A DNA stretch of 64,000 nucleotides from Desulfosporosinus nitroreducens (GCF_023897015.1 NZ_JAMHFY010000001.1:1-64000); one strand, 5' to 3'; shown: positions 17,106 to 25,399, counted from the first letter of the stretch. Notes: generated by a model from the letters alone, not told the origin. Made by a program: numbers and translations.

Positions 17106-17525
17106 TCACACTCCTTGTAAACTTCTTAAAAATTGATCAAAAATTTGTTCCATGACATCCATTACTAATGGGCCGGCCGCTTCGTCGGCATCATCAACCC
17201 AATGGGTTGGCCGGATGCTGGACGATCCGTAATGCAAGATAAAGGCCTTTTCAGCGTTTCTCGTGCCTCGGCGGTCTTTGCCCTGGGGATAAATATCGAT
17301 GGTTTTAACCCCACCAACATTTTTAGGTTTGTTCGGGTACCCGATTGACTCAATCATGTCGCCCGTCCATTTCAAGCCGTGGATACCTGCGCTCATCTTC
17401 CAGGCTTGCTTGACCTCTTCGGCTGCAGCCATCAGCATTTCTTCTCCAACCTGCTCCCCGGCTTCGCCAAGCGCAGCAACCTGCCGGATAAGTCCTTCAA
17501 GGCCCGAAGTATTAAAACGTGCCAT
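17106..17525 (-). CDS. HK97 gp10-family neck/tail protein
   Basis: This protein of about 139 aa begins MARFNTSGLEGLIRQVAALG. The gp10 pattern of a helical N-terminus followed by a beta core (WTGDMIESIGYPNK, AFILHYGSSS) is clear. It acts at the head-tail junction. The ATG at 17525 overlaps the upstream TAA (TAATG), so the longer frame to 17546 is not used. Confidence 0.8.
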   Translation of the reverse strand: MARFNTSGLEGLIRQVAALGEAGEQVGEEMLMAAAEEVKQAWKMSAGIHGLKWTGDMIESIGYPNKPKNVGGVKTIDIYPQGKDRRGTRNAEKAFILHYGSSSIRPTHWVDDADEAAGPLVMDVMEQIFDQFLRSLQGV

Positions 17526-17836
17526 TATGCCACCTCTCCATCCCAAATATGATGGATATAGCCGGTATCTTCTTCATAGTCAACTTGATATTCGAAAGAG
17601 ATGTCATCACTGTCTAAAAGAAAGTCAATCTCTTCAACTTTTGGATCAAACTCCGTTTTCGTGAAAAGATCCACCTGGACTTTGATGGCCTTTTCTTGAA
17701 TCTGACTATCTGCGTTTAATCCCTTCCGGCCAAACTCAGTCCATACAATGTAACTTTCGGTTTGTTTTGATGCATGGTAATGGAAAACAGGGACTCCAAC
17801 TGTTAGTAATAAATCCCTTAACTCAAGCAAGGTCAT
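17525..17836 (-). CDS. Tail terminator/completion protein
   Basis: This 103-aa protein begins MTLLELRDLLLTVGVPVFHY and contains KVQVDLFTKTEFD and a very acidic C-terminus. Size, order (head closure, gp10, this gene, major tail protein cluster) and the ferredoxin-like pattern suit a DUF3168-like tail terminator that caps the tube. Overlaps both neighbours. Confidence 0.65.
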   Translation of the reverse strand: MTLLELRDLLLTVGVPVFHYHASKQTESYIVWTEFGRKGLNADSQIQEKAIKVQVDLFTKTEFDPKVEEIDFLLDSDDISFEYQVDYEEDTGYIHHIWDGEVA

Positions 17837-18176
17837 AGGCTACATCAATCCTCTCCAGGGACAAATCCATCACGGGTGGATCCACGTCCGGCGGGTATTG
17901 GATCTGTTTAATTTCATACTGCTTACCGTCAATGGGAATGGCTACATCTTGCGCCGATACGCTTCTAAGTTGTGGTACCCGGAGGATTAAGTCGATCCGC
18001 GCCTTTGCCTGCATGGCTGACCAGAATCTTCCCATGCCCACAGTGCGCTCCTCATAACGTAAAGAACCGACTTTCAAGGTCAGTCCTTCTTTCGGTTTAT
18101 TGCCAGGCGACGCTATGTTCCCGACGGAATAGATGTTCACGACTCCATCATTAAACGACTGAGTTGGCGAGCTCAT
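17823..18176 (-). CDS. Head closure (head-tail adaptor) protein
   Basis: This protein of about 117 aa has a beta-barrel pattern (FWSAMQAKARIDLILRVPQL, then IDGKQYEIKQIQYPPD) characteristic of SPP1 gp16-like head closure proteins. The ATG at 18176 follows AAAGGAGG at 9 bases; the TTG at 18185 is within the ribosome site. It overlaps the connector gene upstream. Confidence 0.75.
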   Translation of the reverse strand: MSSPTQSFNDGVVNIYSVGNIASPGNKPKEGLTLKVGSLRYEERTVGMGRFWSAMQAKARIDLILRVPQLRSVSAQDVAIPIDGKQYEIKQIQYPPDVDPPVMDLSLERIDVAYDLA

Positions 18177-18456
18177 AGGCTTCAACCTCCTTTGTCAGCT
18201 GAAGTGAGAGGAGTTCGTGTAGATAGTTTTTCTGGAATTGATCCAATGCATTTGAGCGGGCATAGCGGCAGTAATCAAAGAGTAGTTCCCGGGGCTTGTC
18301 CTCTAAGCTGTAGTCCATGGCCGAACCAGCTATTCCGTCAATATACTTTATCCCTCGGGCAATAATGCCGGAGAGTTTTTCGTCCCCGGCAGGATCCGTC
18401 CAAGTTATATCAAGGTAGTTTCGGACTGCCTCTAGCAGCCCCTCAGACAGCACCAT
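18151..18456 (-). CDS. Head-tail connector (gp6-like)
   Basis: This 101-aa all-helical protein (LEAVRNYLDITWTDPAGDEK, LLFDYCRYARSNALDQF) matches the phage gp6-like DNA-packaging/connector family in length and helix layout. It binds beneath the portal. It follows the capsid gene after 14 bases. Confidence 0.8.
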   Translation of the reverse strand: MVLSEGLLEAVRNYLDITWTDPAGDEKLSGIIARGIKYIDGIAGSAMDYSLEDKPRELLFDYCRYARSNALDQFQKNYLHELLSLQLTKEVEAYELANSVV

Positions 18457-18470
18457 TTATATCACCTCGA

Positions 18471-19673
18471 TTAAACGACTTCATGAGTTTGAACGGTTCC
18501 ACTAACAGTAACAGTTTGCACTGCCGGTTGTAGGCCAGAAATATCCGCATAGACAAATGCTGTATTGTCCAGGGGCTCACCGTGACCATAAAGTTTTACA
18601 AGGTAAACTCTTTCGTCTTCAAGGAATCGGTACTCATCGGAGTATTCGATCTTGCCGGACTTGGCCGTCCCAATACCCATGAAGTAGCTATTGGCCAGAC
18701 CAATAATTGCTTTTCCCACAGCTAGCTGAGTGGATTGGATAATTCGGGTAGGGAACGGCAGCACGTTGTTTACATAGGTTCCATCGGCTCCCCGGATCGT
18801 CGTTGCCGGCATAATCTTCTGCAGATAGTCTACAGGATTGACAACCATGATCACCTCTCGAACGATTCTTGTCTTTCCATTGGGTCCAACAGCCATTCCC
18901 GAAATTAGAGTTCCGTAGCTTACAGGGTCAAGGGCTGTTACCGGGACAGTATTCTTCAAGGGGTAAACTCCATCAGTAACAACGACCCCGGTACCCACTT
19001 GACGGTTCATGCCGATGGGCATTTCCTTCCCGGTACCGTCAATAATGCCCGCTTCAAGCCCATTGGATAAGGCTTCCCCGAGGATTACCCGGTTGTATCG
19101 ATCCAGCCATGTAGGGCCTAAGTCAAGCATAGCCTTGGCCACCGGCAGAAAGGCCGAGAGTTTATTAAAGGCCATATTCATTTTCTTGAAGCCTGAGGTG
19201 AGCTCTTTAATAATCTCAGCAGTAAGGGCTCCCCATGTAGCTAATTCCGTTCCGTTAACGTTGACCAGGTACTCAATCAATCCGGAAGTGTTTTGGAAGT
19301 TGATTGCATCCAGGAGAGGATGATTTTCGGTCAGATCTTCAAAGACCGCGTCGATCACCGTCTTCGGCATGACCACATCCAAATCCGTAAGGGCCTGTTT
19401 AGGATTGCTGGATTTCATGGCTTCGATGACCTTTTGATAATAGTTTGTTTCCTCGGAGGTAAGCTGCCTAACTCCCCGCCCTGCCAAGACACCTGTATCA
19501 ACCGTTTGCACTAATCCTTTAGCCTCTTGCATAACAGCTTCCTGAATGGTTTCGGTAAACTCGGTAAAGGCCTGGGCAAAAGCTTCCTCGTTCCCATCTT
19601 TCAGAGCCTGGTTCAATTTGTTCATGATCTCTGCTTTCTTAGCTTGCAACAAATCGAGATTCTTCATGGTCAT
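18471..19673 (-). CDS. Major capsid protein (HK97 fold)
   Basis: This 400-aa protein has an N-terminal scaffold-like delta domain (about 1-95: coiled LDLLQAKKAEIMNKLNQALK, Glu-rich) followed by the HK97 core with AFNKLSAFLPVAKAMLDLGP, the P-loop region around GTGKEMPIGM and the C-terminal RFLEDERVYLVKLYGHGEPL. The upstream ClpP-like protease is expected to remove the delta domain during maturation. Confidence 0.95.
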   Translation of the reverse strand: MTMKNLDLLQAKKAEIMNKLNQALKDGNEEAFAQAFTEFTETIQEAVMQEAKGLVQTVDTGVLAGRGVRQLTSEETNYYQKVIEAMKSSNPKQALTDLDVVMPKTVIDAVFEDLTENHPLLDAINFQNTSGLIEYLVNVNGTELATWGALTAEIIKELTSGFKKMNMAFNKLSAFLPVAKAMLDLGPTWLDRYNRVILGEALSNGLEAGIIDGTGKEMPIGMNRQVGTGVVVTDGVYPLKNTVPVTALDPVSYGTLISGMAVGPNGKTRIVREVIMVVNPVDYLQKIMPATTIRGADGTYVNNVLPFPTRIIQSTQLAVGKAIIGLANSYFMGIGTAKSGKIEYSDEYRFLEDERVYLVKLYGHGEPLDNTAFVYADISGLQPAVQTVTVSGTVQTHEVV

Positions 19674-19700
19674 AATGTTTACATCTCCTTCAAATAAAAA

Positions 19701-20492
19701 TTAGCGGAACAAGGCCGCCATTAACTTCATTGCTTTATTTTCTTGGGGTTCCGGAGGTGGCGCTGGCGATGGCTCGGGAGGAGCAGCCGGTGTGTCCGGC
19801 GGTGCTGCCATCTCTCTAAGCTGTGCGGCAAAACTTTTATTAAACTGGATTTGCTGAGCGATAGAAAGGTTGGCTTTTTGCAAGAGCTGTTGAGCATTGC
19901 TTAGGTCAACGTCTTTTTCCAGCAGCTCATCGGCCAGCCCATACTCAATACACTGGTCTGCCGTCAGCCAGGTTTCAGCATCAAGCATTTGGATAAGTTT
20001 TTCCTCAGCAAGTTTACCGTTCGACTTCATCAGGTAAGCTTGTCGGTTTCCGGCCATGATGACATCCAGGTCATCCGCGCCCTTCCTAAGTTGTGACGCG
20101 TTACCCGCCACGACATTCCACATGTTGTGGATCATCATCATGGTGTTCTTGGGCATGATGACTTTGTCACAGGCCATTAAGGGGATTGTCGCTATTGAAC
20201 AGGCAAAGCCATCCACATAGCCGATCTTCTGCGCTGGGTGTCTCTTAAGCTGACTATAGATGGCTGTGCCTTCAAAGACGCTGCCACCAAAGCTATTGAC
20301 ATAGAGGTTTATGGTTTGAGCGTTCGGGTACTTTGCCAGCTCTGACCTAAAGTGATTCGCTGAGGTTTCGCTTTCAACCATTCCCCATTGAAACCAGTCA
20401 AAATAGTTTGCTTGTACATCACCATAAATGAAGAGTTCCAAAGTATCCTGATTGGCCGCTTGCCTTAATTCCCACATGGGTTTAAAGTTTTT
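19701..20492 (-). CDS. ClpP-type prohead protease
   Basis: This serine protease matures the capsid. The Clp fold is evident: NLYVNSFGGSVFEG (oxyanion glycines), nucleophile Ser in GFACSIATIP, His in MMMIHNMWN and an Asp region near LDAETWLTADQC. A Pro/Ala/Glu-rich tail (PPDTPAAPPEPSPAPPPEP) follows. The ATG at 20492 is preferred because it follows GGAGGTGAAACAA; the open frame extends to 20534 inside the portal gene. Confidence 0.93.
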   Translation of the reverse strand, partial: KNFKPMWELRQAANQDTLELFIYGDVQANYFDWFQWGMVESETSANHFRSELAKYPNAQTINLYVNSFGGSVFEGTAIYSQLKRHPAQKIGYVDGFACSIATIPLMACDKVIMPKNTMMMIHNMWNVVAGNASQLRKGADDLDVIMAGNRQAYLMKSNGKLAEEKLIQMLDAETWLTADQCIEYGLADELLEKDVDLSNAQQLLQKANLSIAQQIQFNKSFAAQLREMAAPPDTPAAPPEPSPAPPPEPQENKAMKLMAALFR

Positions 20493-21654
20493 CATTTGTT
20501 TCACCTCCCTCCAAAGCTGCCAACAGGTCAGCAACAGTTGAGTAATTTTTAGTCATAAAATGTTGCCAAGCCCACGGTTCATCGATCGGTTCTTCACCCA
20601 CTAGTTTTCGTATGTCGTTGATACAGAAGGCCCCGGAGGCTACGAGCTTATCGATTGCCGTGGATACACTCAGCAGATCCACATGTTTAATGGCCTTGGT
20701 GTCAATCTGGAGATAGGTACCCGCTTTGAACCCTGCGTACCCGGATCGCTTGCGGTTAATCTCTTCCTGCAACATGTCACAGAGTGGATCCACGCAAAAG
20801 GTCAGGAAGCTTTCCAAGGCATCTTTTATCCCTGCCACATCCCCACGTAGCAGAGCCGGGGGAATACCGAAGCCCTTGGCTGTGAAGTCGGATATGTCAT
20901 CCATCATGGCCCGGATGTCCCTGGTGCCTTCGTTGGAGTAGGTCTTTGAGCCGATGTCCGTGTAACTGTAGCCATCGAATAAAGGAAGCACGGCATTTTC
21001 AGCATTAAAAAAGGTCTTGAAGCGTTCATTGAGAAGCTTCTCGACCGTCTCTTTGTAGTCGATTTTTCCTTGGGCTAAGGTACTTATGTTAAGCGTCCCT
21101 CGGTTACCCCGTGATTTCTGATAGCTTTTCATGCCATAGGTGATCAGTTTGCCGTAGCTTTCATAGAGCCCTGCAGTGACTTTGCGCATATCCTGCTCTG
21201 AGAGTTTGAAATATAACACGTCTGCCTGTGTGTAGGAACGATTAAAGGTAAAATCGCCCACGGTTACGCCGGTGAATACGTCGTCTAGCAAAGCATAAGG
21301 TTTTCGAATGTAACTATCTGCCACCAGCAGCTGACCATTTTCCTCAATGATCAAGCATTCGTTCTTTCTGTAGAGTTGACTGATCCATTGATGGATAAAG
21401 GCCGATGAGTTCTGATTCTTATTTGGCTCAATGTTAAACAGGTAGTATTCCCGATCCTTCACTTCTTTTCCGTTCAGGAAGGTCTTAAATTCACACTTGC
21501 TAATGGAGTTCGCGATCATATTGACAGCTGACCAAAAGGCTAGTTCACGGATATAGGTTTCTCCAAGGAGACTGAAGAAGTCTGCTCCATCGGTGGGTGT
21601 CACCGTGATTTCGCCATTGCTCATCCGTGATTTGATCCAGGTAAGAATCCCCAA
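20482..21654 (-). CDS. Portal protein (HK97 type)
   Basis: This protein of about 390 aa forms the dodecameric DNA gate. Portal-family motifs include ELAFWSAVNMIANSISKCEF, the wing and stem pattern and GIPPALLRGDVAGIKDALES. A TTG at 21654 is chosen since AGGAGG lies 7 bases upstream; a TTG at 21672 and a GTG at 21660 overlap the ribosome site. It overlaps the terminase stop region. Confidence 0.92.
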   Translation of the reverse strand: MGILTWIKSRMSNGEITVTPTDGADFFSLLGETYIRELAFWSAVNMIANSISKCEFKTFLNGKEVKDREYYLFNIEPNKNQNSSAFIHQWISQLYRKNECLIIEENGQLLVADSYIRKPYALLDDVFTGVTVGDFTFNRSYTQADVLYFKLSEQDMRKVTAGLYESYGKLITYGMKSYQKSRGNRGTLNISTLAQGKIDYKETVEKLLNERFKTFFNAENAVLPLFDGYSYTDIGSKTYSNEGTRDIRAMMDDISDFTAKGFGIPPALLRGDVAGIKDALESFLTFCVDPLCDMLQEEINRKRSGYAGFKAGTYLQIDTKAIKHVDLLSVSTAIDKLVASGAFCINDIRKLVGEEPIDEPWAWQHFMTKNYSTVADLLAALEGGETNEKL

Positions 21655-21668
21655 GCTCACACCTCCTC

Positions 21669-23345
21669 TCAATAAGTATAAACGCCAATATCTGGCGTTT
21701 CTCCGCAGGCCCCATCCCCCAGTTCGCTTTCAATGGTCATGGCTGCCACGACGGCGATAAAGGGATCCGTTTTCCTGCTTTTTGCTTCGATCTTGCCGTA
21801 AACATAGTTCCCTGTGTCGTTGCCCGTTTTGACGCCTGACTTAATCAATTTGGTATTGTTGGTGGCCCAGCGAAGTAAAGGATTGTCTCCCCAGATAAAG
21901 TTTTGTTTTGCAAAGCAGCTGTCGATCACCGGGGAAATCTGCATGATATCTGAAGGACGAACCAATTTAACATTTTTATAATCCTTGGCATCGAAACCGA
22001 CCTTTTTCAGGGAGTTCGCAAGCAGTGCATAGCGGTAGTTGTCCAGGGCTAATTTAACGAGGTTATATTTTGCCGCTTGGGAGGCGATCCACTCGGCGAT
22101 TAAGTCCGGGTTAATTTCCACATCGTCGACGACTGTCAGAAGCTTAATCTTCTCCCATTCCCGCCACGGAATTTTTAACCGCGGGATGTCTGCTGATTGG
22201 GAGCAAAGCCAGGAGTGGGAGATGTCATATCTTGTGTTACCCTCTCTGAAATGGATCACTGCAGATGCAAAGTCTGTGATTTTCGAGTAGTCAATTCCCA
22301 CCACCGCCGACCGTCCTGTCAGTTCCGGAAGCTGCTTATTGGTTGCCTTAATATTTTCCCAATCTGTCACTTGGATCTCCTTGTTCCCATCAGGGATGTT
22401 CATCCGCTTGGTCATGAAGGCTGAAAACTGCGAGGGATTTAACTTCCATTCCTCATACTCTTTGGCCATTTCCTCTTGGAGATTGGGCAAGTATCGCAAA
22501 GATGGGTTGGCCTTATCCCAATTCTTTGGCTCGTGGATCTCTTCTTTATCGTCCAACTTGCAGATAAACGGCAAGAGTCCGTTGTCTGGAATATCTCCGC
22601 GTAGAATTTGTTCTGATCGTTCGAGCAGATGATCCAGTGGGCCGTCCCGCACATCCCCATTGGTGGTAGCATATGTCCGGCGCGGGTGCTTCTTTTTGCC
22701 CAGGCCGGTGGTGAAGACGTTAATATTTGCGTAATCCTGGTATTGGTGGATCTCATTGAAAATAACGGCTCCGGATCTCAGGCCATCTTTCCCTTTGGGA
22801 CTGTTGGTGCGGTACTTGAGTTTGGATTTAGTTTTAAGACTAATGATCTCTTCTTTGTTCCAATAAAAAAAACGCTTCAGTTTTTTAGTAAACTCTGGCG
22901 TTTCTAAGACTCCATATATGTCATCAAAGGGGGCTTTAGCTTGGTCTTCATTATTGGCACAAATATCGATGTCATAACGCAGGATGCCGTTATGTTCGGA
23001 CATCAAGCAAAAGGATTCGAGAGCGATATATCCATCCTTGCCGCCGCCTCTGCCCATTAGGGCAAATAGATCGGGCCAACGCGGCATGTCATCTTTTGCC
23101 CGGTAAGTGCAGCAGTGGAGTGCCAAGCAAAACTCTTCCCACTCAAAGAGTCGGTCATAGGGAAAATATTTGACCAGGCTTAGATATTTTTCAAGCTGCT
23201 CACTGTCGGTGTAGATTTCTTCGGTAGCAAAACATTTTCGAACATAGGCAACCAATAGCTGCTGTTCTTCGCAAGCTTCAATTTCTCCCGTCTCCACCAT
23301 TTCGATATATCTAAGGATATAGGGATTAATATTAGAGCTCATCAT
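21669..23345 (-). CDS. Terminase large subunit
   Basis: This packaging motor is about 558 aa. The ATPase half has a Walker-A-like ALMGRGGGKDGYIALES and a Walker B in GAVIFNEIHQY. The nuclease half has VVGIDYSKITDFAS and LALDNYRYAL, with acidic metal ligands. It resembles the phiCD/lambda-unlike Terminase_1 (P27-associated) type. Starts at ATG-ATG after GGTGAGG, overlapping the small subunit. Confidence 0.95.
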   Translation of the reverse strand: MMSSNINPYILRYIEMVETGEIEACEEQQLLVAYVRKCFATEEIYTDSEQLEKYLSLVKYFPYDRLFEWEEFCLALHCCTYRAKDDMPRWPDLFALMGRGGGKDGYIALESFCLMSEHNGILRYDIDICANNEDQAKAPFDDIYGVLETPEFTKKLKRFFYWNKEEIISLKTKSKLKYRTNSPKGKDGLRSGAVIFNEIHQYQDYANINVFTTGLGKKKHPRRTYATTNGDVRDGPLDHLLERSEQILRGDIPDNGLLPFICKLDDKEEIHEPKNWDKANPSLRYLPNLQEEMAKEYEEWKLNPSQFSAFMTKRMNIPDGNKEIQVTDWENIKATNKQLPELTGRSAVVGIDYSKITDFASAVIHFREGNTRYDISHSWLCSQSADIPRLKIPWREWEKIKLLTVVDDVEINPDLIAEWIASQAAKYNLVKLALDNYRYALLANSLKKVGFDAKDYKNVKLVRPSDIMQISPVIDSCFAKQNFIWGDNPLLRWATNNTKLIKSGVKTGNDTGNYVYGKIEAKSRKTDPFIAVVAAMTIESELGDGACGETPDIGVYTY

Positions 23346-23673
23346 CCTCACCGCCAGATTGCGCCGGCTTGATCCCTAACTCCGCCAATAACTTGAGCAT
23401 TTGAGCGTTTATTTTAATGCGCTGCTCAATACTATCGTTCTTTTTGAGGCCTTTTTGACCCCCTCCGTTGTCATATTTGATCGTTACACCACGCCGCTGG
23501 ATGTCATCGACAAGGAGACATTTAGTGACCCACATATCCATGTAGTCGCCCACCAAATCCGTATAATATGTGCCAACGGTGCCGTTTCGGTCAAGCTGAT
23601 CCAGAAGATCTTTTTTTACTTCGGCGAATAATTCTGAGACTAAATATTTTTTTGTTTTTGCATTTGCGGCCAT
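23332..23673 (-). CDS. Terminase small subunit (P27 family)
   Basis: This protein of about 113 aa begins MAANAKTKKYLVSELFAEVK and ends IKINAQMLKLLAELGIKPAQ, the P27 pattern. It recognises the packaging site and feeds DNA to the large subunit. The ATG at 23673 follows a GGGGGGAG site. An HNH gene lies nearby upstream, as usual for this packaging type. Confidence 0.88.
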   Translation of the reverse strand: MAANAKTKKYLVSELFAEVKKDLLDQLDRNGTVGTYYTDLVGDYMDMWVTKCLLVDDIQRRGVTIKYDNGGGQKGLKKNDSIEQRIKINAQMLKLLAELGIKPAQSGGEDDEL

Positions 23674-23751
23674 GTCTCCCCCCACCCCCCCTCACGTGAG
23701 AACTCAAAAATCTCCTTTGTCTATAACCCTTACCGGTCAAGCTCCCCCTAA

Positions 23752-23919
23752 TTAAAATGCGTTTTTTTCTGACCGGGGGGTATCTATTGCATATTCCTTT
23801 TTCTTTGTGTGACTACACACCGGATAAGCAGACTTCAAATCATGGATGCAGTTAGTCTTCTTACATTCTTTATTCTTATTTGGATCACAGTCGTAATACT
23901 TTGGTTCCACGCTTACCAT
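23752..23919 (-). CDS. Cys-rich 55-aa phage protein
   Basis: This small protein begins MVSVEPKYYDCDPNKNKECK and has five cysteines (D-C-D, KECK, TNC, VC). The spacing suggests a small metal-binding or disulfide fold. The ATG overlaps the end of the HNH gene (ATGGTAA), so the two are coupled. Similar short Cys-rich genes are common between HNH and terminase genes of Firmicute phages; function unknown. Confidence 0.65.
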   Translation of the reverse strand: MVSVEPKYYDCDPNKNKECKKTNCIHDLKSAYPVCSHTKKKEYAIDTPRSEKNAF

Positions 23920-24266
23920 CGCTCCTCAGTTAAAGGTTTCTTCTTTTCCTTTTGTCTATATCCGTGCACCTCTTCATGACATGCATGACACAAAGGAATA
24001 AGGTTCTTGTATTCTTTCCCCCCAAAAATATAAACCTTACTCAACGCCAATCTAGGATACTTTCTAACATACTGAACATGATGAACCGTGTCAGCTCGTT
24101 TGTAGAAACCTCTTGCTTTGCAGTGCTGGCACTCATTTTTAAACTCAAGTAAGACCTCTGCCCTAAGCCGCAACCAATAGCGCGAAACGTAGAATGCATG
24201 AAGGTTGTCAGTCTCTATTAGGCCTTGAACCCAATGACCAACTTCATTATGGTTTTTGATATTCAA
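23913..24266 (-). CDS. HNH endonuclease next to terminase
   Basis: This 117-aa protein has the HNH fold: CQHC (about 43-46), VHHVQYVRKYP, then NLIPLCHACHEEVHGY with a second Cys pair. HNH proteins in this position assist terminase-mediated DNA cutting. The start is a TTG behind GAGGTTAATGAAA. It faces the plus-strand peptide genes across a 100-base gap. Confidence 0.88.
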   Translation of the reverse strand: MNIKNHNEVGHWVQGLIETDNLHAFYVSRYWLRLRAEVLLEFKNECQHCKARGFYKRADTVHHVQYVRKYPRLALSKVYIFGGKEYKNLIPLCHACHEEVHGYRQKEKKKPLTEERW

Positions 24267-24300
24267 ATTTCATTAACCTCATAAACCAAAGTAACCTTGG

Positions 24301-24331
24301 TGCATAAACGACCATCATCTATGACATACTA
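24301..24331 (+). promoter_or_regulatory. Sigma-G-type promoter
   Basis: TGCATA (24301-24306) and CATACTA (24325-24331), separated by 18 bases, match the B. subtilis sigma-G/sigma-F forespore consensus (TGMATA, 17-18 bases, CATAMTA). The 22-codon gene starts 38 bases downstream. Confidence 0.65.
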
Positions 24332-24368
24332 GGTGATATACATTAACTCAATAGGAGGATTTTTGAAC

Positions 24369-24437
24369 ATGAATAACTCTATGTTTCTTGTGTTCTGTCT
24401 TACTCTTGTAGTAATCTTGTTGATACTTCACGTTTAA
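24369..24437 (+). CDS. 22-aa hydrophobic peptide
   Basis: The frame encodes a short N-terminus (MNNSMF) followed by a single membrane helix (LVFCLTLVVILLILHV). It has a clear AGGAGG site, the sigma-G-type promoter upstream and a 10-bp hairpin downstream. It looks like a forespore-expressed membrane micropeptide. It is the first of six plus-strand mini-genes. Confidence 0.6.
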   Translation: MNNSMFLVFCLTLVVILLILHV

Positions 24438-24448
24438 GATTAGAGCAG

Positions 24449-24474
24449 GAGAAAATGCTTCAGGGCATTTTCTC
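24449..24474 (+). terminator. Hairpin after the 22-aa gene
   Basis: GAGAAAATGC and GCATTTTCTC form a perfect 10-bp stem with a 6-base loop. There is no T-run. A second hairpin with a T-rich tail follows at 24524-24550. Confidence 0.55.
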
Positions 24475-24523
24475 TCAAACAAAGAAACATAAGGAGTTAA
24501 AAATAATAAATTATCATCACTTA

Positions 24524-24550
24524 AAAAGAGCTTCTAAATGAGGCTCTTTT
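24524..24550 (+). terminator. Terminator
   Basis: AAAAGAGC and GCTCTTTT pair over 8 bp across an 11-base loop, followed by AAGTTTTTTA. It isolates the first peptide gene from the next. Confidence 0.65.
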
Positions 24551-24671
24551 AAGTTTTTTAATACCTGATCCTCAGCCTTTAACCGGCTGCTTTTTTATCA
24601 TCCAATCACGACTAACATACAGTGGACATGCCGAATAAGCTATCGTAACTTAATACGAAGAGGTGAACTAT

Positions 24672-24761
24672 ATGCTTTTAGGCGTTTTAGGTTTACTTTT
24701 CCTGATACCGCAAATAATTGTATCTTTGCTGGTAATACTAATCGCCGCCATTGGTCTATAA
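24672..24761 (+). CDS. 29-aa hydrophobic peptide
   Basis: The product is one long membrane helix (MLLGVLGLLFLIPQIIVSLL, continuing VILIAAIGL). GAGGTGAAC lies before the ATG. It has its own terminator and no neighbour in operon. The upstream motif GGACATGCCGAATA recurs as GGACATGCTGAATA before the 39-aa gene, so the two may share a regulator. Confidence 0.55.
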   Translation: MLLGVLGLLFLIPQIIVSLLVILIAAIGL

Positions 24762-24768
24762 CTGTTTC

Positions 24769-24798
24769 AGCCTAGGTATTTATGCCTGGGCTTTTTTA
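24769..24798 (+). terminator. Terminator after the 29-aa gene
   Basis: AGCCTAGG-type and CCTGGGCT arms are followed by TTTTTT, a standard intrinsic terminator. The related hairpin at 25062-25085 has the same AGCCTAGG arm. Confidence 0.75.
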
Positions 24799-24934
24799 CA
24801 GTTGTATCCCTTTGTTCTCCCGCATCACCTCATCATGCTCCCTCCACGAACATCTCACGGACATGCTGAATAGTATAGATCAAGAAACCTCTTATTCTTA
24901 TCTTATGGGAATCTAAGATAAAGAGGTGAAGTAT

Positions 24935-25054
24935 ATGATTTTTGTAGCACTAATAATAATTATTATTTTACTGCTAATAATTATCGCTCAACTACGAAAG
25001 CACCGAAAACCGATCTGCCCGCCAAAACCTTGTCGAAGATTATTATTTTCTTAA
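24935..25054 (+). CDS. 39-aa membrane peptide with basic tail
   Basis: An N-terminal membrane helix of about 18 residues (IFVALIIIIILLLIIIAQ) is followed by a basic, Pro/Cys-containing tail (LRKHRKPICPPKPCRRL). AGAGGTGAAG precedes the ATG. The topology suggests a small membrane anchor with the basic tail inside. Family unknown; spore-type micropeptide by context. Confidence 0.55.
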   Translation: MIFVALIIIIILLLIIIAQLRKHRKPICPPKPCRRLLFS

Positions 25055-25061
25055 CAGCTTT

Positions 25062-25085
25062 AGCCTAGGTGTGATCACCTAGGCT
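25062..25085 (+). terminator. Terminator after the 39-aa gene
   Basis: AGCCTAGGTG-TGAT-CACCTAGGCT is a perfect 10-bp stem followed by TTCTTT. Confidence 0.85.
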
Positions 25086-25098
25086 TTCTTTATAACTA

Positions 25099-25233
25099 TT
25101 ACATCGGTCCCGATATCCCCTTATTACTTCGCATCATCCGATCAAGCACTTTAAATCCCTTTGTATCTTCGAACTTAATCTTTGGTGGGGGTTTAGCAGG
25201 TACTATTTTCTTTGGATTCTTTTTCTTAGCCAT
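25099..25233 (-). CDS. Small basic phage protein, 44 aa
   Basis: The product starts MAKKKNPKKIVPAKPPPKIK and is Lys/Pro-rich at its N-terminus with a helical second half (FKVLDRMMRSNKG). AAAAGGAGGGGGAAC before the ATG is a strong ribosome site. It is a minus-strand gene between plus-strand peptide genes, so it belongs with the phage transcripts. Possibly nucleic-acid binding by charge; no family recognised. Confidence 0.55.
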   Translation of the reverse strand: MAKKKNPKKIVPAKPPPKIKFEDTKGFKVLDRMMRSNKGISGPM

Positions 25234-25261
25234 GTTCCCCCTCCTTTTGCCTATAAGAAAA

Positions 25262-25280
25262 AGAGCCCCATTGAGGCTCT
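25262..25280 (-). terminator. Minus-strand terminator
   Basis: AGAGCC and GGCTCT arms; on the minus strand the hairpin is followed by TTTTTCTTATAG. It lies upstream of the 44-aa gene. Confidence 0.65.
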
Positions 25281-25318
25281 AAGTGTATATTCTTGATTTG
25301 ATCAACTTTGAAGCTTGA

Positions 25319-25346
25319 ACATCCATCCAATAATTTACATATTATA
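25319..25346 (+). promoter_or_regulatory. Sigma-K-type promoter
   Basis: AC (25319-25320), 17 bases, then CATATTATA (25338-25346) fits the mother-cell sigma-K consensus (AC, 16-17 bases, CATA-N3-TA). The Phe/Pro-rich peptide starts 54 bases downstream. The short -35 makes this weaker evidence than the sigma-G site. Confidence 0.4.
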
Positions 25347-25399
25347 TATCAACTTCCAGATATTACCCATTTAACTCTATGTGAAAGGGGGACCAATAA

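Noticed and set aside
24841..24935. Sigma-G promoters before the 29-aa and 39-aa peptide genes
   Set aside because: CATGC-(C/T)G elements exist, but no matching -35 hexamer is at 17-18 bases; only the first gene has a full match.
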